A DNA stretch of 48,353 nucleotides from Pseudomonas frederiksbergensis (GTDB lineage: Bacteria > Pseudomonadota > Gammaproteobacteria > Pseudomonadales > Pseudomonadaceae), in NCBI RefSeq assembly GCF_003732705.1, contig NZ_MOBR01000044.1, forward strand, positions 1 through 48,353. Direction: 5' to 3'. Numbering within the stretch: position 1 is the first letter of the stretch; each line of letters opens with the position of its first letter. The position numbers and the translations under genes were made by a program. The notes under the pieces are model-generated. The model was not told the origin of the DNA. It ran no database searches and was given only the letters and a program-made list of their open reading frames with translations. Of the stretch, positions 32,315 through 41,397 are shown piece by piece.

Positions 32315-33736
32315 ATGCCAGCAGGCAATCATCTGCCCCAAGGCGAGACCGCTCAGGGCGGCCCGCTTAAACGCGAACTGGGCGAACGGCATATTCGTTT
32401 GATGGCACTCGGTGCCTGTATCGGCGTCGGCCTGTTCCTCGGTTCGGCCAAGGCCATCGAAATGGCCGGCCCCGCCATCATGCTGTCCTACATCATCGGC
32501 GGTCTGGCGATCCTGGTGATCATGCGCGCCCTCGGCGAAATGGCCGTGCACAACCCGGTCGCCGGCTCCTTCAGTCGATACGCCCAAGACTATCTCGGCC
32601 CCTTGGCCGGTTTCCTGACCGGTTGGAACTACTGGTTCCTGTGGCTGGTGACCTGCGTCGCGGAAATCACTGCGGTGGCGGTGTACATGGGCGTCTGGTT
32701 CCCCGACGTGCCGCGCTGGATCTGGGCGCTGTCGGCGTTGATCAGCATGGGCACGATCAACCTGATCGCGGTGAAGGCTTTCGGTGAGTTCGAATTCTGG
32801 TTCGCCCTGATCAAGATCGTCACCATCATTGCAATGGTCATTGGCGGTATCGGCGTGATCGCGTTTGGCTTCGGCAACGATGGCGTGGCCCTGGGGATTT
32901 CCAATCTGTGGGCCCACGGCGGCTTCATGCCCAACGGCGTGCAAGGCGTGTTGATGTCCCTGCAAATGGTGATGTTCGCCTACCTGGGCGTCGAGATGAT
33001 CGGCCTGACCGCCGGTGAAGCGAAGAACCCGCAGAAGACCATCCCCAATGCGATCGGCTCGGTGTTCTGGCGGATTCTGTTGTTCTACGTCGGTGCGCTG
33101 TTTGTGATCCTGTCGATCTACCCGTGGAACGAAATCGGCACCCAGGGCAGCCCGTTCGTGATGACCTTCGAGCGTCTGGGGATCAAGACTGCGGCGGGCA
33201 TCATCAACTTCGTGGTGATTACTGCGGCGCTGTCCTCCTGCAACGGTGGCATCTTCAGCACCGGCCGTATGCTCTACAGCCTGGCCCAGAACGGTCAGGC
33301 TCCCGCCGGTTTCGCCACGACTTCCAGCAATGGCGTGCCCCGTCGCGCGTTGCTGCTGTCGATCTTCGTGCTGTTGCTGGGCGTGCTGCTCAACTACATG
33401 GTCCCGGAAAAAGTCTTTGTCTGGGTGACGGCAATTGCCACGTTCGGTGCAATCTGGACCTGGGTGATGATCCTGCTGGCCCAGCTCAAATTCCGCAAAG
33501 GCCTGAGCGCCAGCGAACGGGCCGGGCTGAAGTTCAAAATGTGGCTGTACCCGATCAGCTCTTACCTGGCGCTGGCATTTTTGGTGCTGGTGGTGGGGCT
33601 GATGGCGTACTTCCCGGACACCCGCGTGGCGCTGTATGTGGGGCCGGCGTTCCTGGTGCTGCTGACGGTGCTGTTCTATGTGTTCAAGCTGCAACCGACC
33701 AATGCGACGCAAGGTGCGGTGCGTTCGGCTTCGTAA
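32315..33736 (+). CDS. Amino-acid permease, AAT/ProY-like
   Basis: A 473-residue inner-membrane transporter of the APC superfamily with 12 predicted membrane segments. The signature of the amino-acid transporter (AAT) family, LKRELGERHIRLMALGACIG then GLFLGSA, and the stretch IIGGLAILVIMRALGEMAVHNP closely resemble ProY/GABA-permease-type proteins, as does IYPWNEIGTQGSPFV. The substrate cannot be fixed from sequence; proline or GABA are the closest guesses. The ATG at 32315 has GAGG about 10 bases upstream. A shared terminator follows. Confidence 0.9.
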   Translation: MPAGNHLPQGETAQGGPLKRELGERHIRLMALGACIGVGLFLGSAKAIEMAGPAIMLSYIIGGLAILVIMRALGEMAVHNPVAGSFSRYAQDYLGPLAGFLTGWNYWFLWLVTCVAEITAVAVYMGVWFPDVPRWIWALSALISMGTINLIAVKAFGEFEFWFALIKIVTIIAMVIGGIGVIAFGFGNDGVALGISNLWAHGGFMPNGVQGVLMSLQMVMFAYLGVEMIGLTAGEAKNPQKTIPNAIGSVFWRILLFYVGALFVILSIYPWNEIGTQGSPFVMTFERLGIKTAAGIINFVVITAALSSCNGGIFSTGRMLYSLAQNGQAPAGFATTSSNGVPRRALLLSIFVLLLGVLLNYMVPEKVFVWVTAIATFGAIWTWVMILLAQLKFRKGLSASERAGLKFKMWLYPISSYLALAFLVLVVGLMAYFPDTRVALYVGPAFLVLLTVLFYVFKLQPTNATQGAVRSAS

Positions 33737-33755
33737 GGTTTGATGCCTGAAATGC

Positions 33756-33786
33756 AAAAGCCCCGGTCGTGATGATCGGGGCTTTT
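33756..33786. terminator. Bidirectional terminator between permease and opgC
   Basis: A 10-bp stem (AAAAGCCCCG with CGGGGCTTTT) and an 11-base loop, with an A run on the left arm and a T run on the right. It lies 20 bases after the permease stop and 6 bases from the opgC stop on the other strand. Confidence 0.92.
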
Positions 33787-33791
33787 TCGTT

Positions 33792-34916
33792 TCAGGCTGT
33801 CGCGGGTATGGGTGATTGGGTCAGCCGCTTATTGAAATCCAGCCAAGCCCCCAACAATCCCATCAGCCCAACCCCCACCAGCGCCGTGAAAATCTGCATG
33901 GCAAAGGCGTCGTTGGTCATGGCGTTGATCATGTCCGCCAGGGGCGCCAGCAGCACGCCGAGGCAGAAGATTTCCAGCGAGTAACGACCCATGCGACAGC
34001 TTTGCTGCGCCCACCAGTTTTGGGTCCAGCTACGGCCGGGCAGCAACTTGGCGGTGACGTACGCCAGCGCCAGGAAATGCATCAGCCGTACCGGCGACAG
34101 GTCGGTCTTGCTGATCGGGTACAACAGGTTGCTCAGCCACGCCGGCATCACCGCGTCGTGAATTTCCGGCCAGCGCCAGGAGATCGTAATCACCCCGGCG
34201 AGCACCACGTACACCGCTGCACTGACAAACAATGGCTGGTGCATTAAAGACCGTGTGTCGGGCAATCGCGGACGCTGCCCGTGAATCGCCGCCGCGCCGC
34301 CGAGCACAAACAGCAATTGCCACACGACGGGGTTGAAATACCACACGCCATCCTTGATCGCCGCGAGGTTCCAGCCGAACCACGGCGCCAGCAGGTACAC
34401 CGTCAACGACAGCGCCACCACCGCCCACGCCTTGCGCACCAACAGTGGCAGCACCAGCGGCAAACCGGCCAGCAACACGATGTACAACGGCAGCGGGTCC
34501 ATGAGGTTCGGTTTGAAGCGCAGCAGCAACTCATCCGTCAACGCTTGCTGAGGGTTGGTGATGAAGTGGTGCATGCCCATTTCTTCCACCAGATCCCGGG
34601 TTTCCACATGGCTGTTGGCGAAGAACACAATGCCCATCAGCATCGCCAGCAAAAAGATATGCACCACATAGAGCACCCAGGTACGGCGCAGAATTTTCAC
34701 ACAGGCAATCAGATAGCCGTCGCGCTGGAGAATCTTGCCGTAGGCCAACACCGCCGCGTAGCCGGCCAGAAACACGAAGATTTCGGCGGCGTCACTGAAG
34801 CCGAAATTACGCAGGGTGATTTGCCCGAGAGGGTTGTGGGGCACGTGATCCCAGAAAATGAAGATCAGGGCCAGGCCTCGGAAAAAATCGATGCGGTGAT
34901 CGCGTTCAGATGTCAT
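33792..34916 (-). CDS. opgC: OpgC-domain acyltransferase
   Basis: A 374-residue inner-membrane protein of the OpgC family, which adds succinyl groups to osmoregulated periplasmic glucans. The start MTSERDHRIDFFRGLALIFIFWDHVPHNPLG carries the family hallmark R-x-D-F-F-R-G-L and an invariant His. About ten membrane segments follow. Genuine opgC and the wider family cannot be told apart by eye, and opgGH is not in the window, so the substrate is inferred. A single-gene unit with its own terminator, divergent from the glycosyltransferase cluster. Confidence 0.85.
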   Translation of the reverse strand: MTSERDHRIDFFRGLALIFIFWDHVPHNPLGQITLRNFGFSDAAEIFVFLAGYAAVLAYGKILQRDGYLIACVKILRRTWVLYVVHIFLLAMLMGIVFFANSHVETRDLVEEMGMHHFITNPQQALTDELLLRFKPNLMDPLPLYIVLLAGLPLVLPLLVRKAWAVVALSLTVYLLAPWFGWNLAAIKDGVWYFNPVVWQLLFVLGGAAAIHGQRPRLPDTRSLMHQPLFVSAAVYVVLAGVITISWRWPEIHDAVMPAWLSNLLYPISKTDLSPVRLMHFLALAYVTAKLLPGRSWTQNWWAQQSCRMGRYSLEIFCLGVLLAPLADMINAMTNDAFAMQIFTALVGVGLMGLLGAWLDFNKRLTQSPIPATA

Positions 34917-35141
34917 GACTGAGGGCTCTTGAACGTGTTTTGAAAAGGAGTATTTCGCGGCGCAAAGGGTTGCGGGCCACAGATCGGCGGCGCAGGGTGG
35001 CGTGATTGGCCGTTAATTGCAAAGTGGGGGTATTACGGGATATTGCCCGTGATAGCCGTCTATCTTAAACACGGTGATTAACGCCTTGCAGCAGGATCAA
35101 AGCTTCACGGATTGAATGCAGTCATCCGAAGGGGCATCGAC

Positions 35142-36635
35142 ATGAGGATGGGCGATTGGCTCGACAGAGAACTCGGCGGCCGACGGGTCTGGCTGTGTTT
35201 TCTATTGGCGACCTTTGCCTACGTCCTGCCGCTGATCCTCGCGGATTATCCCTACATCGATGACAGCTGGCGCGCACTGGCCGCCGGCATGGGCTGGTCG
35301 GGGGAGGGCCGCTTGTTCACCCAGCTGTTCTACAACTGGCTGACGTTCAGCGGAGCGGCGCCGAACATTTTCCCTTTACCCTTGCTGATCGCCATCCTGG
35401 CCATGTCGTGGGCACTGACCCGCCTGACCTTCCACTACTTCGCCGAACCGACCCTGACCCACTGCCTGGTGGTGCTCGGCTTCTGGTACAACCCGTTCTT
35501 CCTGCAAAACCTGTCCTATCAATACGACGGGCCGGCCATGGCCCTGAGTCTGGTGGCGGTGATTTTCGCGATCACTTTTCGTAGTACTTCGCGGGTCCGG
35601 CAATTGGTCGTCCCGGCGTTGCTGATTGCCCTGGCGCTGGGTCTGTATCAGGTCAGCATCAATGTGTTTCTCGGCTTGTGTGCCCTGGAGCTGCTGCGCG
35701 CCGCCAGTGCCAGACTGCCCTGGCCCGAGTGCTGGCGGATGATCGGCTGGAAAGCCGCGCAAGTGGCGTTGGCCTGGCTGATCTACTTCGCCACGGCGGG
35801 GGCCTATATGAATCAGCAACGCACCTCTTTATTGAATGGGGAGGCGGCGCCACTGCTGCAAGTCGAGACTAACGCGGCCAGGGTGCTGGAAAAGGTCATG
35901 TTGCTGTTTCACGGTGGCTTCGGCTGGGTGTTTGCGGCGTTGTTGCTGTGTGCGGTGGCCGGTGGCGTCCTGCTCATCGAACGGCAGGACACGGGACCGA
36001 AGAGAGTTGTAATGGCGTGTCTGTGCTTATTGATCGTGCCGGTCGTAGTGTTTCTGGTGCCCGGCGCCGCGCTGTTTTTCCGCGACTTCAACGAAGGCGC
36101 CCGCACCCTGATGGGGTTTTCCGTGGTGCTGGTGCTGCTGTTCTACCTCAGCCATTTGGCGCTGGCGTCCGTGCATTCACGGCTGCCGTTGCTGTTGCTG
36201 ATCCCGCTGCTGGCCATGCTTTCGCTGTCCTTCGCCTATGGCCGGGTGCTGGTAGTGCAGAAGACCTTCGCCAACACCGCGCTCAATGCCTTGAGCTACG
36301 ACATCGCTTCCCGTCCGGCACTGCGCGATGCCAAACGCATTTACCTGTCGATCAGCTATTCCGATCACTGGCTGACAGGCGCGGCGGGTTCATTCAAGCA
36401 ACTGCCAGTGCTGCATTACTTGCTGAACACCGACTACTACATGCTCGCCGAGAACTTGCCCAAGGCCGGCATCACCAATGTGGTGGCCGAGCGGGAGCGG
36501 CGCAATGCGACCCGGGTCGGGTATCAGGGGTTTGTGCCATTGGTGGATGGCCAGTACTACCGGATTTATCTGCTGGGGGATTACGGGTTTATCGTCATGA
36601 AGGAGCCGAGGTCGATTGTTGAACTGCAATGGTGA
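35142..36635 (+). CDS. GtrII-like GT-C membrane glycosyltransferase
   Basis: A 497-residue protein with about ten membrane segments and the layout of the Glucos_trans_II (GtrII) family, which transfers a sugar from a polyprenyl phosphate to a surface polymer on the periplasmic face. The first periplasmic loop has the catalytic-type D40-D41 pair (YPYIDDSWR), followed by the membrane helices and a C-terminal soluble portion (SISYSDHWLTG...). The ATG at 35142 has AGGGG upstream and is preferred over a TTG at 35112. 107 bases separate it from the GtrA gene, so it may be the first gene of the operon or a separate unit. Donor and acceptor are unknown. Confidence 0.82.
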   Translation: MRMGDWLDRELGGRRVWLCFLLATFAYVLPLILADYPYIDDSWRALAAGMGWSGEGRLFTQLFYNWLTFSGAAPNIFPLPLLIAILAMSWALTRLTFHYFAEPTLTHCLVVLGFWYNPFFLQNLSYQYDGPAMALSLVAVIFAITFRSTSRVRQLVVPALLIALALGLYQVSINVFLGLCALELLRAASARLPWPECWRMIGWKAAQVALAWLIYFATAGAYMNQQRTSLLNGEAAPLLQVETNAARVLEKVMLLFHGGFGWVFAALLLCAVAGGVLLIERQDTGPKRVVMACLCLLIVPVVVFLVPGAALFFRDFNEGARTLMGFSVVLVLLFYLSHLALASVHSRLPLLLLIPLLAMLSLSFAYGRVLVVQKTFANTALNALSYDIASRPALRDAKRIYLSISYSDHWLTGAAGSFKQLPVLHYLLNTDYYMLAENLPKAGITNVVAERERRNATRVGYQGFVPLVDGQYYRIYLLGDYGFIVMKEPRSIVELQW

Positions 36636-36742
36636 CCGTTGGTCGGGAATAGGGGGCGACCTGTAATTTCTGACAGTAGACGGCACCCGGTAGTGATTTT
36701 AGTTTGAAGGCACCTGCAACGGCGACGCGGCAAGGAGCCGGC

Positions 36743-37117
36743 ATGAAAGCCTTCTGGAAGGGGTTCTCCACTTACAGCGTCATCGGCGTGGCCAATGCGA
36801 TCATCCATTGGCAGATTTTTTTCGTCCTCAGCACCGGTGCTGAACTCACCCAGGCCGCGAGCAACTTCGCGGCGTTTTGCGTTGCCGCCTCTTTTTCCTT
36901 TTATGTGAATGCGCTGTACACCTTCGATGCCAAGGTGTCGGTGGGCGTGTATCTGCTGTTCATTGGTCTTATGGGCGCCATGAGCTACGGCATCGGGCGC
37001 CTCGGCGATCTGTGGCGGTTTCCCGGTTTGCTGACGGTGACTGTGTTTTCACTGTTGAGCCTGGTGTGCGGGTTTGTCTTCTCGAAGTTCGTGCTGTTTC
37101 GTGGGCGTGAAACATGA
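36743..37117 (+). CDS. GtrA-family membrane protein, putative polyprenyl-phosphate sugar flippase
   Basis: A 124-residue protein with four membrane helices, beginning at an ATG (36743) behind AAGGAG. F-S-T-Y-S-V-I-G-V-A-N at the start and S-F-Y-V-N-A-L-Y-T-F in the middle are typical of GtrA. In O-antigen glucosylation GtrA flips undecaprenyl-phosphate glucose made by GtrB. No GtrB is present here. The mycobacterial GtrA homolog Rv3789 lies next to dprE1-dprE2 and has been linked to decaprenylphosphoryl-arabinose, and this gene has the same company. It overlaps the next gene by 4 bp. Confidence 0.87.
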   Translation: MKAFWKGFSTYSVIGVANAIIHWQIFFVLSTGAELTQAASNFAAFCVAASFSFYVNALYTFDAKVSVGVYLLFIGLMGAMSYGIGRLGDLWRFPGLLTVTVFSLLSLVCGFVFSKFVLFRGRET

Positions 37118-38583
37118 ACACTTCTCAGCGCCCGGCGCGCCCGTTGACACAACTGAACATGCCGTCCCGGCCCTTCGTCGTCGATCTGGACGGAACGTTG
37201 CTCAGGTCTGATCTGCTGTTCGAAAGCGCCATGGCCTTTGTTCATAGCCAGCCATTGCACTGGCTGAAGCCTTTGAGTTGGCTCAGTCATGGCAAGGCAT
37301 ATTTAAAAGAACAGTTGGCGCAGGCGACGGATATCGACGTCACCGTGCTGCCCTACGATCCCGATGTACTGGCGCTGATCGAGGCGCAACGCAAGGAAGG
37401 GCGCAAAATTGTGTTGGCTACGGCCAGTCATCATTCGCTGGCGACGCGGATTGCCGAGCATTTAAAGGTGTTTGATGACGTCCTGGCCACAAGCCTGGGG
37501 TGCAATTTATCGGGCACGAACAAGCGTGATTTGCTGGTGGCGATGTATGGCGAGCGAGGTTTTGATTACGTCGGCAATGCGCTTGAGGACTTGTCGATTT
37601 GGCGCGTGGCCGAGCAGGCCTACGTCGTCAATCCTTCGCCAGGCGTCGAGCTCGCCACCCAAAGCCTGGACAACGTGGTGCAAGTGGTTCGCTCGGGGGC
37701 GATGAGTGTCAGGGATTGGTACAAGGCGTTTCGCATCCATCAGTGGGCCAAGAACGCGCTGATCTTCGTGCCGCTGCTGGCCGCGCACCAGATTGGCAAT
37801 CCACTACTGCTCTGGCACGGTCTGCTGGCCTTTGTGTTTTTCGGGTTATGCGCCTCCGGGGTCTATGTCATCAATGACCTTCTGGACCTGGAGGACGATC
37901 GAAGACATCCGCGCAAACGCTATCGACCGTTTGCCAGTGGGCAGTTGTCGATCAAGTCCGGCCTGATCGTTTTTCCCTGTCTGCTGCTCACGGCTTTTAT
38001 CGGGGCCTGGTGGTGGTTGCCCTGGCGGTTCGTCGCCGTGCTAGCCACCTACTACGCGCTGACGCTGGTCTATTCGGCGGTGTTGAAACGGGTTATGGCC
38101 CTGGACGTGATTGCCTTGGCGCTGCTTTACACCTTGCGCATCATCGCCGGCGGTGCCGCGTTCGAACTGGAACTGACGGTGTGGATGCTGGCGTTTTCGA
38201 TGTTCATGTTTTTGAGCCTGGCACTGGTCAAGCGCTACGCCGAACTCCAGGTCGCGTTGTGCAACGGCATCACCGGCAAAACCGGTGGCCGTGATTACTA
38301 CCCGGCCGATCTGGCGATGCTCTCTTCCCTGGGGGCTGCTTCGGGTTACCTATCGGTGATGGTACTGGCGCTGTACATCCATGACAGTACGACCGTCGTG
38401 CTTTACAGCCATCCACAACTGATCTGGCTTGGCTGTCCGTTGTTGCTGTTCTGGATCACTCGTATCTGGATGCTGACCCATCGCGGCAGGATGAATGACG
38501 ACCCGGTGGTGTTTGCATTGCGGGATCGTTTGAGTCTGGCGCTTGGCGTGATGTTTGGGCTGATTTTTTGGGTGGCGGCATGA
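37114..38583 (+). CDS. HAD phosphatase-UbiA fusion, putative polyprenyl-phosphate phosphoribosyltransferase
   Basis: A 489-residue two-domain protein. Residues about 20-200 are a HAD hydrolase with D24-L-D26-G-T-L and a late G-N-A-L-E-D-L motif. Residues about 205-489 are a UbiA prenyltransferase with R-I-H-Q-W-A-K-N, the Asp-rich N-D-L-L-D-L-E-D-D, and A-L-D-V-I-A-L in the second motif region. The UbiA part resembles DPPR synthase (Rv3806c), which puts ribose-5-phosphate from PRPP onto polyprenyl phosphate. The HAD domain could then remove the 5-phosphate, a step given to Rv3807c in mycobacteria. Such fusions also occur elsewhere, so that role is inferred. It overlaps both neighbours by 4 bp. 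Confidence 0.85.
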   Translation: MNTSQRPARPLTQLNMPSRPFVVDLDGTLLRSDLLFESAMAFVHSQPLHWLKPLSWLSHGKAYLKEQLAQATDIDVTVLPYDPDVLALIEAQRKEGRKIVLATASHHSLATRIAEHLKVFDDVLATSLGCNLSGTNKRDLLVAMYGERGFDYVGNALEDLSIWRVAEQAYVVNPSPGVELATQSLDNVVQVVRSGAMSVRDWYKAFRIHQWAKNALIFVPLLAAHQIGNPLLLWHGLLAFVFFGLCASGVYVINDLLDLEDDRRHPRKRYRPFASGQLSIKSGLIVFPCLLLTAFIGAWWWLPWRFVAVLATYYALTLVYSAVLKRVMALDVIALALLYTLRIIAGGAAFELELTVWMLAFSMFMFLSLALVKRYAELQVALCNGITGKTGGRDYYPADLAMLSSLGAASGYLSVMVLALYIHDSTTVVLYSHPQLIWLGCPLLLFWITRIWMLTHRGRMNDDPVVFALRDRLSLALGVMFGLIFWVAA

Positions 38584-40088
38584 CGTTCGGGTATCGGGAA
38601 GCGGCGATGACTGATCGGTTGTCATCGTCTGATGGCGCTATCTTGCTGGGGATATTTATTTTTCCAGTCATGGTGTTATTCGTTTCAATCCTGCTGACGA
38701 ATAACGGTGTGTTGATCTACACACTGGATGATCCGTACATCCATATGAAAATGGCCAGGAACATAATGTCTGGCCATTACGGGATTAACCTCGGCGAAAA
38801 TGCTGCGCCTTCTTCAAGTATTATCTGGCCGTTCTTGTTGGCGCCTTTTTCCGTGTTGGGTAAAGGTTTCTTCTATGTGCCATTAGTGCTGAATGTCATC
38901 TTTTCATGGATGACTGTTCGGTTGCTCTTTCAACTATTGAGCAGCGTGGCACCTGGTTACAAAGCGATTATTATTTGTGGGTGGTGTCTGTCCACCAATG
39001 TCTATGGCGCAATCTTCAATGGGATGGAGCACAGCCTGCAAGTTTATTTAACGACGCTGATTGCTTGCGAAGTGGTCAGGCGAGAGTTTCTAGGGGCGAC
39101 AAAGGTATCTTCTGTCTTTTATTTGGCAGCATTTGTTTTGCCATTAGTACGTTATGAGGGGGCTGCGGTTTCCCTGCCCGCGTTGGCTTATTTATGGGTA
39201 AACGGTGAGCGGAAGAAGTCGCTGGCATGTGGCGTGATGATACTGTTGGCGGTGGCTTCGTTTAGCCTGTTTTTGAAAGAGTTGGGGCTCGGTCTGTTAC
39301 CCTCGTCGGTGCTTTCAAAGTCGGATATTTCCGATTTTTCATCACTGGCAGTGCATGCGCTGAATCAATGCAAAATGTATGGATGGGTGATTGTTGTAGT
39401 CATTGTTTTTTGTTGTTTTTTCTCAAGCAGAAAGTCATTGGTTATGCTGCTGTTGGGTGTGACCTTGCTTCATACGCTTCTTGGGAAAAGTGGATGGTAT
39501 GGGCGTTACGAACTGTACTGGCTTTCATTTGTTGGTGTTTTTTTTATCGCGGCGTGTGTCAGGTGTCTAACGGATAAGTGGGTAGCGATATTGTTCGGTT
39601 TTATACCTCTGGCATTCAGTGAACTCGCCTATGTGACATTCAGTACGCCTTGGGCTTCGGCAAATATCTACAATCAACAATATAGGATGTCAATGATAGC
39701 CGCCCGGTTGGATGAACCGTTGGCGATCAATGATCTAGGGCTCGTTTCATTAATGACGGACCAGTATGTGTTGGACCTTGCAGGGTTGGGAAGCTACGAG
39801 GCCTTGCGACTAAGTCGAACGCAGCCGAACGCCCTTTGGGTGGGTGAGTTAATGAAACGTCAAGGTGTGAAATATGCCTTTATCTATGACGAGTGGTTCT
39901 CGGGGTTGCCGGATTACTTTATAAAAGTTGCTGAACTAAAGTTGGCTATTCCCAACATTTCGGCTGCGCAAGACAGCGTATCCCTGTACGCAGTAGATGC
40001 TCTGTCCGCGAAAAAGCTTAAAGGCGTATTGGTCGATTTTCGTATCAGGAATACCTCCGATCAATTCGAGATTGACTATGTCCAGTAG
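38580..40088 (+). CDS. GT-C membrane glycosyltransferase, AftB-like N-terminal motif
   Basis: A 502-residue polytopic protein. The first external loop reads T-L-D50-D51-P-Y-I-H-M-K-M-A-R-N-I-x3-H-Y-G-I-N-x-G-E, followed by P-S-S-S-I-I-W-P. The same plan (acidic pair, G-x-x-N-x-G-E, S-x-x-W) is known from AftB-type arabinosyltransferases (Rv3805c), which use decaprenylphosphoryl-arabinose. About ten membrane segments and a C-terminal soluble part follow. The ATG at 38580 overlaps the UbiA gene stop (ATGA); ATG 38607 is an alternative. The gene is clearly more AT-rich than the genes on either side, suggesting separate ancestry. The assignment is by motif only. Confidence 0.75.
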   Translation: MTFGYREAAMTDRLSSSDGAILLGIFIFPVMVLFVSILLTNNGVLIYTLDDPYIHMKMARNIMSGHYGINLGENAAPSSSIIWPFLLAPFSVLGKGFFYVPLVLNVIFSWMTVRLLFQLLSSVAPGYKAIIICGWCLSTNVYGAIFNGMEHSLQVYLTTLIACEVVRREFLGATKVSSVFYLAAFVLPLVRYEGAAVSLPALAYLWVNGERKKSLACGVMILLAVASFSLFLKELGLGLLPSSVLSKSDISDFSSLAVHALNQCKMYGWVIVVVIVFCCFFSSRKSLVMLLLGVTLLHTLLGKSGWYGRYELYWLSFVGVFFIAACVRCLTDKWVAILFGFIPLAFSELAYVTFSTPWASANIYNQQYRMSMIAARLDEPLAINDLGLVSLMTDQYVLDLAGLGSYEALRLSRTQPNALWVGELMKRQGVKYAFIYDEWFSGLPDYFIKVAELKLAIPNISAAQDSVSLYAVDALSAKKLKGVLVDFRIRNTSDQFEIDYVQ

Positions 40089-41397
40089 CCGGTTGGCGTC
40101 ATGGGGACAATACCCCGCAGCGCAGCAAGCAGGTCATCCCTGCTACTGGCGTGGTGATTTGAAGCATCAGCTGCAGACGTTGGTCAACGATCACGGCACC
40201 ACCTTGCCGTTTGGTAACGGCCGAAGTTACGGCGACAGCTGCCTCGCCAGCAGTGCGCATGTGTTGCATTTGCGCCCTCTGAATCGATTGATCGAAGCAA
40301 ACTGGCAAACCGGCCAGATTTGCGCTGAAGCGGGGGTGACCCTCGGCGAGATTCTGCAAGTGTCGATCCCCCATGGCTGGTTTCTGGAGGTCACGCCCGG
40401 AACACGCCACGTGACCCTGGGCGGCGCACTGGCCAATGACGTGCATGGCAAGAATCATCACCGGCGCGGTACGTTTGCCCACTCTGTATTGAGCTTTGGC
40501 CTGCATCGCTCCACGCAACCGCCAATGACGTGTTCACCTTCGGAAAATCCGCAGTGGTTCGCCGCCACGATGGGCGGGTTGGGCCTGACGGGCATTATTA
40601 GTTGGGTGAGCATTCGTCTGCGCAGAATTCAGTCCAGCCGGGTCGAGACGGTTCGGGTGCGGTTTGACCATCTGCGCGAATTCTTCGCGTTGTCGGCGGA
40701 GTTGGACCCTTTGCACGAATATAGCGTGGCGTGGATCGATTGCCTGGCCAAGGGTCGCCAGCGAGGGCGCGGGGTGTTTACCGTTGGCGAGCACAGTGAA
40801 AACGGGCCGCTTCAGGTGGCGCCGACACGCTCGCTGAGCCTGCCGATCCGGCCACCGGTGTCCTTGATCAATCGGCTCTCAGTGAACCTCTTCAACCGCA
40901 GTTATTGGGCAATGCAACCGGCGACTCGGGTACACCAAATCGTCCCCTACAGCCCGTTTTTCTATCCGCTGGATGGCATCGAGCATTGGAATCGGGCCTA
41001 CGGACGCAAAGGTTTCCAGCAGTTCCAGTGCGTGTTGCCCGAAACGACGGCCGAAGACGCCTTGGCCCAGCTCCTCAACGCGATTGCCCACAGCGGCACC
41101 GGGTCTTTTCTCGCGGTGCTCAAGCGCTGTGGCGATTTGACCTCGCCGGGGCTGCTGTCCTTTCCGATGCCTGGAACGTCACTGGCGCTGGATTTTCCTC
41201 AGAACACTGCGCTGACGAACACACTGCTGCCACGTCTGGACGCCATCGTCCGGGAGGCCGGTGGTCGGCTCTACCCGGCCAAGGACGCGCACATGAGCGG
41301 CCGCGATTTTCGCCAGGCTTACCCAGCCTGGGAACAGGTTGAAGCGCTGCGCGACCCGGCGCTGATGTCCCGTTTTTGGCAGCGAGTCATCCAATGA
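40078..41397 (+). CDS. dprE1: DprE1-like FAD-dependent decaprenylphosphoryl-ribose oxidase
   Basis: A 439-residue flavoprotein of the vanillyl-alcohol-oxidase/GlcD fold. FAD motif G46-N-G-R-S-Y-G-D-S54 and the DprE1 block E-V-T-P-G-T-R-H-V-T-L-G-G-A-L-A-N-D-V-H (about 104-123), then GKNHH, are clear. In mycobacteria DprE1 oxidises the ribose 2'-OH of the polyprenyl-phosphate ribose to a keto intermediate. The catalytic lysine equivalent to Mtb K418 is K402 (L-Y-P-A-K-D). The position of Mtb C387, target of benzothiazinones, is A370 (S-L-A-L-D-F-P). It starts 11 bp inside the preceding gene and overlaps the next by 4 bp. Confidence 0.88.
   Translation: MSSSRLASWGQYPAAQQAGHPCYWRGDLKHQLQTLVNDHGTTLPFGNGRSYGDSCLASSAHVLHLRPLNRLIEANWQTGQICAEAGVTLGEILQVSIPHGWFLEVTPGTRHVTLGGALANDVHGKNHHRRGTFAHSVLSFGLHRSTQPPMTCSPSENPQWFAATMGGLGLTGIISWVSIRLRRIQSSRVETVRVRFDHLREFFALSAELDPLHEYSVAWIDCLAKGRQRGRGVFTVGEHSENGPLQVAPTRSLSLPIRPPVSLINRLSVNLFNRSYWAMQPATRVHQIVPYSPFFYPLDGIEHWNRAYGRKGFQQFQCVLPETTAEDALAQLLNAIAHSGTGSFLAVLKRCGDLTSPGLLSFPMPGTSLALDFPQNTALTNTLLPRLDAIVREAGGRLYPAKDAHMSGRDFRQAYPAWEQVEALRDPALMSRFWQRVIQ

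Noticed and set aside
35142..37117. Classical O-antigen glucosylation trio (gtrA-gtrB-gtr)
   Set aside because: GtrA and a GtrII-like enzyme are present but no GtrB glucosyltransferase; the linked donor pathway is of the DprE1/DprE2 type.
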